Assembly (NCBI GenBank): GCA_910578095.1
Contig: CAJTOZ010000026.1
Location: 1-46,348, forward strand
DNA length: 46,348 bases
Direction of reading: 5' to 3'
Source of the DNA: an uncultured Muribaculaceae bacterium
Lineage (GTDB): Bacteria; Bacteroidota; Bacteroidia; Bacteroidales; Muribaculaceae
Position numbers and translations under genes: made by a program. Shown piece by piece: positions 32,667 to 40,003 of this stretch (position 1 is the stretch's first letter; every line of letters begins with the position of its first letter). The notes beneath the pieces were generated by a model. That model was not told the origin of the DNA. It did not search any database and worked only from the letters and a program-made list of their open reading frames with translations.

Positions 32667-33650
32667 TCAGTTCAGGGTGAAGCTGCGGCGTGTGAGCCGG
32701 AAATTGTCGGCGAACAGCTCCACGGTGTATTCGCCTGGTGAGAGAGCGGTGTTCACGTCCCAGTAGATGGTGATGCCGCCTATCTCTTCTCCGGCATACT
32801 CTATGGTGCGCTTGGCCGAACATGGCACCGACGCGCCTTCGAAGCTGAAGGAGCCGCCGCCTTCGAGCAGTTGGCCGCTGGGCGATATGATGCGCATGTA
32901 GATGGTTTTCTCGCCCACGGGGGTGGAGTTGTTCTGCGGTATGGTGAAGCTCACCATCAGCTGCGTGGCCTTGGCCACTTTCTTCTCTCTCTTGCCTTTT
33001 TTGTTGAGTGCCGAGAGCGAGAGGCCGGTGACGTTGAGGCGTTCGGCCAGTGTCATGCGCTCGCTGAGCACTTCGTTGCGGCGGGATGTCTCCGCCACTT
33101 GCGAGTTGAGGCGCTGGTTCTGCGATTTTATCTCTTCATTTTCGGAGCGCAGGGCCGCGTTTTCCTTGTTCAGGCGGTCTATTTCCTCCACATAGTGGCG
33201 AAGGAGCGCGCGCAGGGTGTCGATCTCGCTGCGCAGCTTGGCTATCTCGGCCGAGCTTTTGCGCCGTTCGCTCTTGAGCTCGTTCTGCAGTTGCTCTACC
33301 TGCAGGCGCGCTGCTTCATATTTCTCGGCGAGCGCACGCTTCACGGAGTCGTCCTGTATCAGCTGGCGGGAGTTCTCGAACTGGGCGAATTCGCGGTCGA
33401 GGTTCTCGAAGTCCTGCTCGAGTTGCATCTGTTCCATGTCGAGCTGTTGCTGCTCTATCATGGCTTGCGCTTCCTCAAGGGCTTTGTTGCGCGACGAGGC
33501 ATCGTAGGCCATCCAGCCTCCCACACCTAACGCTACCGCTGCCAGCGCGATAATAGCGTAGAGGGCAATACGGTTGTTTTTGCTGCGGGGCTTGCGCACC
33601 TGCACTTCATCGATTTCAAATCCGTCGTAGTCGTGAGTATCTTTGTTCAT
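32667..33650 (-). CDS. Membrane-anchored coiled-coil protein with C-terminal beta domain
   Basis: 327 aa. Cytoplasmic N-terminus (KDTHDYDGFEIDEVQVRKPRSK), one membrane helix at residues about 28-49, a coiled coil at about 55-200 with heptads rich in Glu, Gln, Leu and Arg (EEIDRLNKENAALRSENEEIKSQN), then a compact beta domain (KVAKATQLMVSFTIPQNNSTP, EKTIYMRIISPSGQLL, YTVELFADNFRL). The coiled coil should lie in the periplasm and hold the beta domain away from the membrane. I do not know a characterised homologue. First gene of an operon with mgtC and the kinase. Confidence 0.85.
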   Translation of the reverse strand: MNKDTHDYDGFEIDEVQVRKPRSKNNRIALYAIIALAAVALGVGGWMAYDASSRNKALEEAQAMIEQQQLDMEQMQLEQDFENLDREFAQFENSRQLIQDDSVKRALAEKYEAARLQVEQLQNELKSERRKSSAEIAKLRSEIDTLRALLRHYVEEIDRLNKENAALRSENEEIKSQNQRLNSQVAETSRRNEVLSERMTLAERLNVTGLSLSALNKKGKREKKVAKATQLMVSFTIPQNNSTPVGEKTIYMRIISPSGQLLEGGGSFSFEGASVPCSAKRTIEYAGEEIGGITIYWDVNTALSPGEYTVELFADNFRLTRRSFTLN

Positions 33651-33674
33651 CGGTGTATATTCAAAATCATTTTA

Positions 33675-33706
33675 CAAAATTAGCCAATCTCTTTATATCA
33701 AACAAA
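33675..33706 (-). promoter_or_regulatory. Promoter of the coiled coil-mgtC-kinase operon
   Basis: Minus-strand TTTG (33703-33706), 20-nt spacer, TAATTTTG (33675-33682). Leader of about 20 nt to the ATG at 33650. A divergent -7 box for the ferredoxin gene, TAAATTTG at 33756-33763, lies in the same gap. Confidence 0.85.
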
Positions 33707-33810
33707 TTTTGACTAAATTTTAGCAATAATAGGGCTTGATATTGAAAAAAAGCGCTAAATTTGCAGCTGTAAAACTACACAATTAATCATTTTTCCTAAC
33801 ACCTACCACT

Positions 33811-33981
33811 ATGGCATACGTAATCACTGACATCTGCGTCGCTTGCGGCACCTGCCTGCCCGTTTGCCCCGTTGAGGCTATTTCCGAAGGCGAAATCTAC
33901 CACATCGATCCCGATACCTGCATCGAGTGCGGTTCTTGCGCTGAAGTTTGCCCCACCGGTGCTATCAACCCCCCGGCATAA
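33811..33981 (+). CDS. 2[4Fe-4S] ferredoxin
   Basis: 56 aa. Two complete clusters: C9-x2-C12-x2-C15-x3-C19-P and C37-x2-C40-x2-C43-x3-C47-P, the clostridial-type ferredoxin pattern, with the expected N-terminal AYVITDICVACGTC. It is a soluble low-potential electron carrier, for partners such as pyruvate:ferredoxin oxidoreductase or Rnf, which do not lie nearby. Good TAAATTTG box upstream (33756-33763) with a TTG at 33736 (17-nt spacer). Single gene with its own terminator. Confidence 0.96.
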   Translation: MAYVITDICVACGTCLPVCPVEAISEGEIYHIDPDTCIECGSCAEVCPTGAINPPA

Positions 33982-34000
33982 GCAGATTTTTAGAATCAAG

Positions 34001-34041
34001 ATAAGACAGGGAAGCCAGTGTGGCTTCCCTGTCTTATTTTA
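34001..34041. terminator. Terminator after the ferredoxin gene
   Basis: Perfect 17-bp stem (34001-34017 / 34021-34037) with a 3-nt loop, then TTTT. Also usable for the convergent gene ending at 34057. Confidence 0.93.
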
Positions 34042-34056
34042 GCGGTGTTGCCTTAT

Positions 34057-34689
34057 TTACTTGAATTTGAATTGTGGCAAGGCCTTGAATCGGGTGAGAT
34101 TTTGAATCCAATATTCTCGCTTGGAAGGGATGGACTCAAGAAACGGCATTATGTCATCTCCATAGGCGCGAGTGGATATAAACAACAGATAGGTAGCTTT
34201 CAGCCCATTGATTTCAATATCGCGATAGTAGTGAATGTCGGCCTCGACGAATTCGAGGAGGCCGTTGTCGCCAGTTTTGCTGACGATGAAGTCTACAATG
34301 TATTCACTATTGTTTTCATATACGAGATATTGGCATACGATGTCGGTCTTTTTCGTTTCTTCGAGCTCGGCAATCTTGTATTCAACCGCTTTCGCGGAAT
34401 TCATTGGGGTATCACCAGTGAACATTACGCTTGCAGTGAACATGCTTGTGTATGTGTCGAAATTCTCGCCCTTCGGCAGATACTCCTGAAGTATGTAGAA
34501 ATTGTAGGGGCGCGAGCTCCAGGCGAGGTAGAAATCGTTGTCGCCGAAATGCACTGGGTTGCCGATGTTGAAATACTGCGTGACGGAGGCCGTGTTATTC
34601 TGTTGCTGACGAGCTATGTCGGCATGGATGGCAATGTGTGGCAGAAACAGCAGCAGGAGAAAAAAATATGTTTTTTTCATTGCGCTCAT
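34057..34689 (-). CDS. Exported protein of unknown function
   Basis: 210 aa with signal peptide (MSAMKKTYFFLLLLFLPHIAIHA). ATG 34689 overlaps the upstream stop as ATGA, which supports it over ATG 34680. Body is rich in aromatics and has alternating strands (NDFYLAWSSRPYNFYILQEY, YLLFISTRAYGDDIMPFL), suggesting a small beta-rich envelope protein. No family recognised. Its codons are clearly AT-richer than those of the neighbours, so the two-gene unit may be recently acquired. Confidence 0.75.
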   Translation of the reverse strand: MSAMKKTYFFLLLLFLPHIAIHADIARQQQNNTASVTQYFNIGNPVHFGDNDFYLAWSSRPYNFYILQEYLPKGENFDTYTSMFTASVMFTGDTPMNSAKAVEYKIAELEETKKTDIVCQYLVYENNSEYIVDFIVSKTGDNGLLEFVEADIHYYRDIEINGLKATYLLFISTRAYGDDIMPFLESIPSKREYWIQNLTRFKALPQFKFK

Positions 34690-35366
34690 TCCTTGGGTTT
34701 GTAGTATTTGTCCATCAGTGGGAGCACGAAGGCGGGGTTGTCGCGGAACTCACGGGATTTTATCTCGCCTTTGTCCACCATCTCTACCAGTTCGGGAAAC
34801 TCGCGCAGATAGAACTTCATGACTTTCTTCATCGCGGGCACTATGTCGCCGGTCTCGCACCAGTAGGCTACGGCCACGTCGCTGTCCTTGGTGAGGTAGT
34901 AGATCATGTAGGTGTATTTAGTGACCGACATCGTCCGGCCGTGGGTGTAGTCGGCCACCGGGCGGATGTAGCCTTTGACATTCTCGCCATTGTAGACCAG
35001 ACGCAGGAACACCGGCTTCTTGTGTGGCTTTGGATTTTTATTCCAAAGGTTCGGCAGGCCCTTCTGGGCTTTTACCGCATGGTATACCACCGGCACGGAG
35101 TCTTCGCCGAGGCTTGTGAACCACACGGCTTTCAGCTCGTCGGAGGTATATGTGCGGGTTTCGCCGCCAAAGGTGTCGGCGAGCTTCACTTTGGTGACGA
35201 ACGGAAACATGAAATTCTCGAACGCCGTTTCGTTGTAGCCTTCGATTTCGGTGCCGTCGGCGAGGATGCCGCGCATGTGGTAGTTTTCGGGATCTTTGTC
35301 TTTTGCGGCAACCGTTGCGGATACTATTATGGCCATTGCCGCAATGATAAGTCTGAGTGGTTTCAT
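34686..35366 (-). CDS. Exported protein of unknown function
   Basis: 226 aa with signal peptide (MKPLRLIIAAMAIIVSATVAA). Body: NYHMRGILADGTEIEGYNETAF, a strand and turn pattern like a short beta domain found in other Bacteroidetes exported proteins, then helical PAMKKVMKFYLREFPELVEMVD near the C-terminus. No function can be given. First gene of the two-gene unit, expressed from the -7 box at 35389-35396 and, by inference, controlled from the palindrome at 35418-35433. Confidence 0.8.
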   Translation of the reverse strand: MKPLRLIIAAMAIIVSATVAAKDKDPENYHMRGILADGTEIEGYNETAFENFMFPFVTKVKLADTFGGETRTYTSDELKAVWFTSLGEDSVPVVYHAVKAQKGLPNLWNKNPKPHKKPVFLRLVYNGENVKGYIRPVADYTHGRTMSVTKYTYMIYYLTKDSDVAVAYWCETGDIVPAMKKVMKFYLREFPELVEMVDKGEIKSREFRDNPAFVLPLMDKYYKPKE

Positions 35367-35388
35367 AGCGTGGAAGGTTTGGTTTCCG

Positions 35389-35396
35389 CAAATTTA
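35389..35396 (-). promoter_or_regulatory. -7 box of the two-gene hypothetical operon
   Basis: Minus-strand TAAATTTG; predicted transcription start near 35383-35384, about 17 nt before the ATG at 35366. No TTG at the -33 position, as is common for activator-dependent promoters. Confidence 0.65.
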
Positions 35397-35417
35397 TGAA
35401 AATGCCACGACACAGCG

Positions 35418-35433
35418 TGGGACATTTGTCCCA
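35418..35433. promoter_or_regulatory. Perfect palindrome, candidate Crp/Fnr-type operator
   Basis: TGGGACA-TT-TGTCCCA (7+2+7). It lies 13 bp after the Crp/Fnr stop and is centred about 42 bp upstream of the predicted start of the next transcript, where class II Crp-family activators bind. An overlapping CCACG/CGTGG repeat (35405-35420) might instead be part of a weak hairpin. Confidence 0.55.
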
Positions 35434-35446
35434 AACAATCAAGCGG

Positions 35447-36007
35447 TCAGAGAATTGTTCGGCGGATGCGCTGAAGTTGGCGCCTGGAGACAGACAGGTA
35501 GGATGCTATTTCCTGCAGCGGAATCATAGACAGCCTGTTGTGGCTGCGCGAGAAAAGCTCCACATAGCGTTCTTTGGGTGTCTTGGTGTGCAGGTCGAGA
35601 TAGCGACGGTAGGCCTCGACAAGAAGTATCTGCGAAGTGGAGGCGCTGAACTCGGGGTGGGTGCGGTTCAGGAACTCCCGGGCTTCGCCTGTGCTTACCT
35701 GAAGCACTTTAGTGTTGCAACCGGCGGTAATCGATGTGAAGGACGGTCGGCCAAACAGAAAGGAACATACATAATCGGTCGCGATCTCGCCCGGCAGAGA
35801 GAAGCCGGTGATACACACCTTGCCTTCGGAGTTGATGACGGAGAACTGGAAATAGCCCGACACGACAACCGATACGGAGGGGCATACCGTGCCTTCGCGG
35901 CATATTATGTCGCCGCGGCGGTAGGTTGCCGGAGTTCCGTGATCGAGGATATAGCGGTGTAGTTCGCTATGGTTTATTATCGTTGTAAAGTCGGTTTGGT
36001 GCATCAT
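35447..36007 (-). CDS. Crp/Fnr family transcription regulator
   Basis: 186 aa. Cyclic-nucleotide-binding-type jelly roll at residues about 15-120 (YRRGDIICREGTVCPSVSVVVSGYFQFS, ITGFSLPGEIATDY), dimer helix about 120-150, and an HTH at the very end (IPLQEIASYLSVSRRQLQRIRR), which is shorter than in E. coli Crp but usual for this Bacteroidetes group. No FNR-type Cys cluster and no clear cAMP-binding Arg-Ser pair, so the signal is unknown. Starts 3 nt after the aguB stop, so it is read from the agmatine operon; the two hypothetical genes follow. Confidence 0.88.
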   Translation of the reverse strand: MMHQTDFTTIINHSELHRYILDHGTPATYRRGDIICREGTVCPSVSVVVSGYFQFSVINSEGKVCITGFSLPGEIATDYVCSFLFGRPSFTSITAGCNTKVLQVSTGEAREFLNRTHPEFSASTSQILLVEAYRRYLDLHTKTPKERYVELFSRSHNRLSMIPLQEIASYLSVSRRQLQRIRRTIL

Positions 36008-36010
36008 TCC

Positions 36011-36904
36011 TCAGTCAAGGAAGCGGCTGGTGAGGCCGTCGTAGGCATCGATGCGGCGGTCGCGCAGGAATGGCCACCAACGGCGCACCTGCTCGCTGCG
36101 TGCGAGATCGATGTCGACTATTGCGATGTCTTCCGTATCGACCGGAGCACGATATAGGAATTCGCCCTGCGGGCCTGCCACGAAGCTGGAACCCCAGAAG
36201 CGTATGCCGCCGGTGGCTCCGGAGGGATCGGGCTCGTGGCCTACGCGGTTGACGGTGACCACGGGCAGGCCGTTGGCCACGGCGTGGCCGCGCTGCACGG
36301 TGGTCCATGCCTCGCGTTGGCGCTCCTGCTCGTCGGGCGTGTCGCTGCTTTCAAATCCTATGGCTGTGGGGTAGATAAGCAGCTCCGCTCCTTGCAGTGC
36401 CATGAGGCGTGCAGCTTCCGGGTACCACTGGTCCCAGCACACGAGCACCCCGAGGCGCCCTACCGATGTGTCGATGGGGTGGAATCCGAGATCGCCTGGC
36501 GTGAAGTAGAATTTCTCGTAGTATGCAGGGTCGTCGGGGATGTGCATCTTGCGGTAGCGGCCTGCTATGCTGCCGTCGGTGTCGAACACCACTGCCGTGT
36601 TGTGGTAGAGGCCTGCGGCGCGGCGCTCGAAGAGGGATGTGACGAGCACCACACTGTGGCGGCGTGCGAGGTCGGAGTAGAAGTTTATGGTGTCGCTGCC
36701 GGGGCGTATGTCCACAGCCAGGCCGCACGTGTCCACGTCTTCAGTCTGGCAGAAGTAGAGGGAGTCGTGCAGCTCGCGGTTCACTATGAGTTTTGCGCCT
36801 TCATCGGCGAGGCGCTTTACGGCTTCAGCTATGCGCCGGCGGTTGTCGGCGGCGTCGGCTGTGTTGCTTTGCTGTATGATGCCTGTTCGGAGTGTGCGTG
36901 TCAT
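36011..36904 (-). CDS. aguB: N-carbamoylputrescine amidase
   Basis: 297 aa. The enzyme hydrolyses N-carbamoylputrescine to putrescine, CO2 and ammonia. Nitrilase-fold triad present: E44 in VNRELHDSLYFCQ, K119 in YRKMHIPDD, C156 in VLVCWDQWYPEAAR. The HDSLYFCQ-x-ED segment and GFESSDTPDEQERQREAW match the carbamoylputrescine amidase branch. ATG 36904 is chosen because it overlaps the aguA stop (ATGA) and lacks the 42 extra residues of a longer frame. Coupled to aguA upstream and to the Crp/Fnr gene downstream. Confidence 0.94.
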   Translation of the reverse strand: MTRTLRTGIIQQSNTADAADNRRRIAEAVKRLADEGAKLIVNRELHDSLYFCQTEDVDTCGLAVDIRPGSDTINFYSDLARRHSVVLVTSLFERRAAGLYHNTAVVFDTDGSIAGRYRKMHIPDDPAYYEKFYFTPGDLGFHPIDTSVGRLGVLVCWDQWYPEAARLMALQGAELLIYPTAIGFESSDTPDEQERQREAWTTVQRGHAVANGLPVVTVNRVGHEPDPSGATGGIRFWGSSFVAGPQGEFLYRAPVDTEDIAIVDIDLARSEQVRRWWPFLRDRRIDAYDGLTSRFLD

Positions 36905-37938
36905 AGAATGATGGCTTTTAGTGGAAATTGCATTGTGGCGCAGTGCAGCGATCCGTGCTGGCGTATGAGGGCGCGGCAGTCCACGGGCACGATGTCGAAT
37001 CCGTCGAAAGCCACGCGCATGGTGTCGCATGCCAGGCGGTCTTTCTGCGGCTGTCCGTACACGGGCATGAGTATTGCGCCGTTGAGTGGCAGGAAGTTGG
37101 CGTAGGTGGCGGGAAGGCGTTCGCCTTCATCGTCGTATATGGCGTCGGGCAGCGGTAGCTCCACGAGGTTGTAGGGGTTTCCGTCGGCTGTGCGCATCTC
37201 GGCGAGTTGTGTTGCCATGGCGCGTAGCTGGTCGAAGTGCTCGTCGGCAGGGTCGGAGCATCCGGTGTAGACTATGGTGTCGGCCGGGGCGAAGCGCGCG
37301 AGAGTGTCGATGTGGCTGTCGGTGTCGTCGCCGGCGAGGGCGCCGTAATCGAGCCACAGCACGCGCCGGGCTCCGAGGCTGCGGCGCAGCTCCTCCTCTA
37401 TCTGCGCGCGTGTGAGGTCGCCGTTGCGGTTGGGCGAGAGCAGGCATGCCGATGTGGTGAGTATGGTGCCTTGGCCGTCGGTGTCGATGCTGCCTCCCTC
37501 AAGCACGAATCCGAGCCTGTTGTCGTATCGGCCTGAGAGCACTCCTGCGCGTATGAGCGCGCGTGTGACGAGATTGTCGCGGTCGGCGGCGAATTTCAGG
37601 CCCCAGCCGTTGAAGCAGTAGTCGTGGAGGGTGGGGGTGCCCTCGGCGTCGACAGTGGTGATGGCTCCGTAGTCGCGTGTCCAGGTGTCGTTGGTGTCTA
37701 CGCGCACAAAGTGTATCTTGTCTGCCGGCAGGGCGGCGAGCGCTTCGCGGGCGGTGTCGAGGTCGGGGGCCGCCACCACTACGTGGGCATGCCGTGCGGC
37801 TGCGGTGGCTATGTGTGTGTAGCATTCGCGCACTTCGGGCAGCATGTCGGCCCAATCGGTGGCGGCGTGTGGCCAGGCGAGCAGCACTGCCTGCTGGGGC
37901 TCCCATTCTGCGGGGAGCCGGTCATTCTTGGTCGTCAT
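36901..37938 (-). CDS. aguA: Agmatine deiminase
   Basis: 345 aa. Porphyromonas-type peptidyl-arginine-deiminase fold; converts agmatine to N-carbamoylputrescine and ammonia. Seen: RLPAEWEPQQAVLLAWPH at the N-terminus, VDTNDTWTRDYG, VLEGGSIDTDGQGT, ALAGDDTDSHIDTLARF with the catalytic His, and the nucleophile C333 in QHGSLHCATMQFP. Together with AguB this makes putrescine, feeding spermidine synthesis in Bacteroidetes. Its first 17 nt overlap the end of the 82-aa ORF upstream and its stop overlaps aguB. Confidence 0.95.
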   Translation of the reverse strand: MTTKNDRLPAEWEPQQAVLLAWPHAATDWADMLPEVRECYTHIATAAARHAHVVVAAPDLDTAREALAALPADKIHFVRVDTNDTWTRDYGAITTVDAEGTPTLHDYCFNGWGLKFAADRDNLVTRALIRAGVLSGRYDNRLGFVLEGGSIDTDGQGTILTTSACLLSPNRNGDLTRAQIEEELRRSLGARRVLWLDYGALAGDDTDSHIDTLARFAPADTIVYTGCSDPADEHFDQLRAMATQLAEMRTADGNPYNLVELPLPDAIYDDEGERLPATYANFLPLNGAILMPVYGQPQKDRLACDTMRVAFDGFDIVPVDCRALIRQHGSLHCATMQFPLKAIIL

Positions 37939-38170
37939 AGTCGCTCAGAGAATCCCATTTGCTGTCCTGCGATTCCAAGTATTCTTCGCAAAAGTCCAAA
38001 AAACCGTTGCGCTCGGAGCTGCCGTTGTCATGACACCATTCGCGGTACAGTGTGTGCAGTTGGTTGTCTTCGGCTATCGTGCGCTTGAATTCGGCTTCGG
38101 CGATGTCAACACTTCCGGTCTGGTGTAGCAGGCTCTCGAAGTATTGCGTGATGTCGAAAAGGTCTTCCAT
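37922..38170 (-). CDS. Small acidic protein of unknown function, first gene of the agmatine operon
   Basis: 82 aa, strongly acidic, probably all-helical (DLFDITQYFESLLHQT, VDIAEAEFKRTIAEDNQLHT, NGFLDFCEEYLESQ). The ending DSKWDSLSDYDDQE is a disordered acidic tail. Similar small proteins occur next to polyamine genes in some Bacteroidetes as far as I recall, but I cannot name a family. Coding nature is supported by its own TATATTTG -7 box 9 nt upstream of the ATG and by the 17-nt overlap with aguA. Confidence 0.7.
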   Translation of the reverse strand: MEDLFDITQYFESLLHQTGSVDIAEAEFKRTIAEDNQLHTLYREWCHDNGSSERNGFLDFCEEYLESQDSKWDSLSDYDDQE

Positions 38171-38178
38171 AACGGCGC

Positions 38179-38186
38179 CAAATATA
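38179..38186 (-). promoter_or_regulatory. -7 box of the agmatine operon
   Basis: Minus-strand TATATTTG; a TTG lies 22 nt upstream (38209-38211). Leader at most a few nt before ATG 38170. Confidence 0.6.
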
Positions 38187-38232
38187 GCGATTTTGCATTA
38201 AGGAAGCGCAAGAAGTATAGTTATTAATAGTT

Positions 38233-38270
38233 AAAAAATCCGCGCCCCGTATGCCCGGGGTGCGGATTTT
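38233..38270 (-). terminator. Terminator of the rpsF-rpsR-rplI operon
   Basis: 14-bp stem AAAATCCGCGCCCC (38235-38248) / GGGGTGCGGATTTT (38257-38270) with one mismatch position, 8-nt loop, T-rich on minus. Confidence 0.9.
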
Positions 38271-38290
38271 GTATGTTCTTGTGGATGTGC

Positions 38291-38734
38291 TTATTCAGCT
38301 ACAACTTCGAAGGGGATCTCTACGCTGACTTCCTTGTGGAGGTTGATGACAGCGGTGTAGTTGCCCACTTCCTTGACAGCTTTCTTAAGCTCGATGGCTT
38401 TGCGGTCGATGTTGTGGCCGAGTTTTTCGAGCGCTTCGGCGATCTGGATTGCGTTGACAGAACCGAAGATGGTGCCGGTAGCGCTGGTTTTTGCGCCGAT
38501 GGTGAGGCTTACGCCTTCGAGAGTAGCTGCGAGAGCTTCGGCGTCGGCTTTGATCTTGGCGAGCTTGTGGGCGCGCTGACGCTGGTTCTCGGCGAGCACT
38601 TTCAGAGCCGAAGGAGTGGCGACAACGGCTTTGCCCTGCGGGATGAGGTAGTTGCGGCCGTATCCGTCTTTTACTTCCACGACGTCGTCCTTGTATCCAA
38701 GGCCCTGTACGTCTTCTTTAAGAATGATCTTCAT
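38291..38734 (-). CDS. rplI: 50S ribosomal protein L9
   Basis: 147 aa. N-terminal domain MKIILKEDVQGLGYKDDVVEVKDGYGRNYLIPQGKAV is diagnostic, followed by the long connecting helix (residues about 40-75) and the C-terminal domain (GTIFGSVNAIQIAEAL, IDRKAIELKKAVKEVGNYTAVINLHKEVSVEIPFEV). It binds domain V of 23S rRNA and limits frameshifting. Third in the standard operon, 21 nt after rpsR. Confidence 0.98.
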   Translation of the reverse strand: MKIILKEDVQGLGYKDDVVEVKDGYGRNYLIPQGKAVVATPSALKVLAENQRQRAHKLAKIKADAEALAATLEGVSLTIGAKTSATGTIFGSVNAIQIAEALEKLGHNIDRKAIELKKAVKEVGNYTAVINLHKEVSVEIPFEVVAE

Positions 38735-38755
38735 TTGGAATTCCTTTAGCTTGGT

Positions 38756-39025
38756 TTATTTCATCAGGTCGGTCACGTAGGGGAGCAGAGCCAGGTGGCG
38801 TGCGCGTTTTACGGCCTGAGCCACACGGCGCTGGAACTTCAGCGAGGTGCCGGTGATGCGGCGGGGAAGGATTTTGCCCTGCTCGTTGAGGAATTTCTTG
38901 AGGAATTCGGGATCCTTGTAGTCGACGTATTTGATACCGCTGCGTTTGAAACGGCAGTATTTTTTCTTTTTGACGTCTACGCTCATCGGGGTGAGGTAGC
39001 GGATTTCAGATTGAGCTTGTGCCAT
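38756..39025 (-). CDS. rpsR: 30S ribosomal protein S18
   Basis: 89 aa. KKKYCRFKRSGIKYVDYKD and the RRITGTSLKFQRRVAQAVKRARHLALLPY core are diagnostic. Binds S6 in the 30S platform. 3 nt after the rpsF stop. No ssb or priB lies between rpsF and rpsR, as in other Bacteroidetes. Confidence 0.98.
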   Translation of the reverse strand: MAQAQSEIRYLTPMSVDVKKKKYCRFKRSGIKYVDYKDPEFLKKFLNEQGKILPRRITGTSLKFQRRVAQAVKRARHLALLPYVTDLMK

Positions 39026-39028
39026 GAT

Positions 39029-39394
39029 TTAGTCCTCCTTTGCTTCTGTGGTGGCTACTTCGGGTTTCTGTGCCTTGAGGTTGCGGCGCTTTGCAGCGTA
39101 TTCGGCGGCGTACTTGTCCTGACGGAATGTGAGGAAACGGAGCACGCGCTCGTCGCGACGGTAGGCGGTTTCGAGTTTCTTGACGATGTCTGTGGCGCCG
39201 TCGAACTCGAGGAAGCAATAGAAGCCGGTGGACTTCTTCTGGATGGGGTAGGCGAGTTTGCGCAGGCCCCACTCTTCGGTGTTCACAATCTGCGCACCGT
39301 TGTCGGTGAGCACTTTGCTGAACTTTTCTACCGCTTCCTTCATCTGAACATCAGACAAAACGGGAGTTAAAATGAAAACGGTTTCGTAAAGCAT
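39029..39394 (-). CDS. rpsF: 30S ribosomal protein S6
   Basis: 121 aa. LYETVFILTPVLSDVQMKEAVEKF and GLRKLAYPIQKKSTGFYCFLEFDG define S6; a Lys/Ala-rich C-terminal tail (KYAAEYAAKRRNLKAQKPE) is usual for the order. First gene of the operon, with a complete promoter 50 nt upstream. Confidence 0.97.
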   Translation of the reverse strand: MLYETVFILTPVLSDVQMKEAVEKFSKVLTDNGAQIVNTEEWGLRKLAYPIQKKSTGFYCFLEFDGATDIVKKLETAYRRDERVLRFLTFRQDKYAAEYAAKRRNLKAQKPEVATTEAKED

Positions 39395-39447
39395 TGGTTT
39401 ACTTTATGTTGGTTGATGATTAAATATTGGCTTCAAAAAGCCGACTG

Positions 39448-39478
39448 CAAAGGTAGGTATTTTTTTTATAACATGCAA
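39448..39478 (-). promoter_or_regulatory. rpsF operon promoter
   Basis: Minus-strand TTG (39476-39478), 20-nt spacer, TACCTTTG (39448-39455). Leader of about 48 nt contains a small GGCTT-tttg-AAGCC hairpin (39425-39438). I cannot see the CCG-loop of the known S6:S18 binding motif. Confidence 0.8.
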
Positions 39479-39527
39479 CACCCCGGGCTCTGAAACAACT
39501 GAAAAAACAGCGGTTTTATGAAAAATG

Positions 39528-39551
39528 ACGCCCCGGAATGGTCCGGGGCGT
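39528..39551. terminator. Terminator-like hairpin between rpsF and the small ORF
   Basis: Perfect 10-bp stem ACGCCCCGGA (39528-39537) / TCCGGGGCGT (39542-39551), 4-nt loop, flanked by AAAAATG and TTTTGG. rpsF starts to the left on minus and the sigma gene reads away to the right, so neither known gene needs it here; it ends the small ORF next to it if that is real. Confidence 0.75.
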
Positions 39552-39560
39552 TTTGGACTG

Positions 39561-39731
39561 TCAGTTGAGAACCACGCCGGAGAATCCTGCGACGGGGGCG
39601 CTGTAGACCCGCGCCAGCTGGCGCAGCCGCATTAATGTGTCGGGGCGTGGGGTTGCTTTCATGCGGGGCATGGATGAGCGGGTGGAGGATGTGGGGTGCG
39701 CTGTGGCGCTTGGAGTAGAGGTTTTACTCAT
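39561..39731 (-). CDS. Possible small gene upstream of the terminator hairpin
   Basis: 56-codon frame from ATG 39731 (MSKTSTPSATAHPTS) to TGA 39561; inner starts at 39671 and 39662 (MKATPRPDTLMRLRQL). The C-terminal part RLRQLARVYSAPVAGFSGVV-LN looks protein-like, with GC-rich third positions; the N-terminal part is Ser/Thr/Pro-rich and less convincing. The stop is 9 nt before a terminator-like hairpin that no other gene explains. No clear -7 box was found for it. Unknown family; the true start may be 39662 (33 aa). Confidence 0.4.
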   Translation of the reverse strand: MSKTSTPSATAHPTSSTRSSMPRMKATPRPDTLMRLRQLARVYSAPVAGFSGVVLN

Positions 39732-39854
39732 AGGCAGGGGCGATGAATGGGTTAGGAGATATCCGTGTGATAGAATGCTTTGGCTTATTAACGTGGCGTA
39801 TTGCCGCTTTATTGCGCCGGAGGGGCCGAAAAGTGTTAATTTTTATATTATATA

Positions 39855-39885
39855 TTGTGGATGTGGGGTGGATTTCGTAAATTTG
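39855..39885 (+). promoter_or_regulatory. Promoter of the ECF sigma gene
   Basis: TTG (39855-39857), 20-nt spacer, TAAATTTG (39878-39885). The leader to ATG 40004 is long (about 110 nt) and AT-rich, with no hairpin that I can see. Between 39732 and 39854 I see nothing. Confidence 0.75.
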
Positions 39886-40003
39886 CATCCGGAAAGCGGC
39901 GGGATGTGCCGCGTAAAAAGGTTTCCAAGGTAATATAATATAAACATAAACGCACTGCCTATAGCACACAACTACTCTAAACCAATTTAAATTTAAGAAT
40001 AGA

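Noticed and set aside
39395..39447. S6:S18 autoregulatory RNA in the rpsF leader
   Set aside because: Only a small GGCTT/AAGCC hairpin is visible; the CCG bulge of the known motif is not found.
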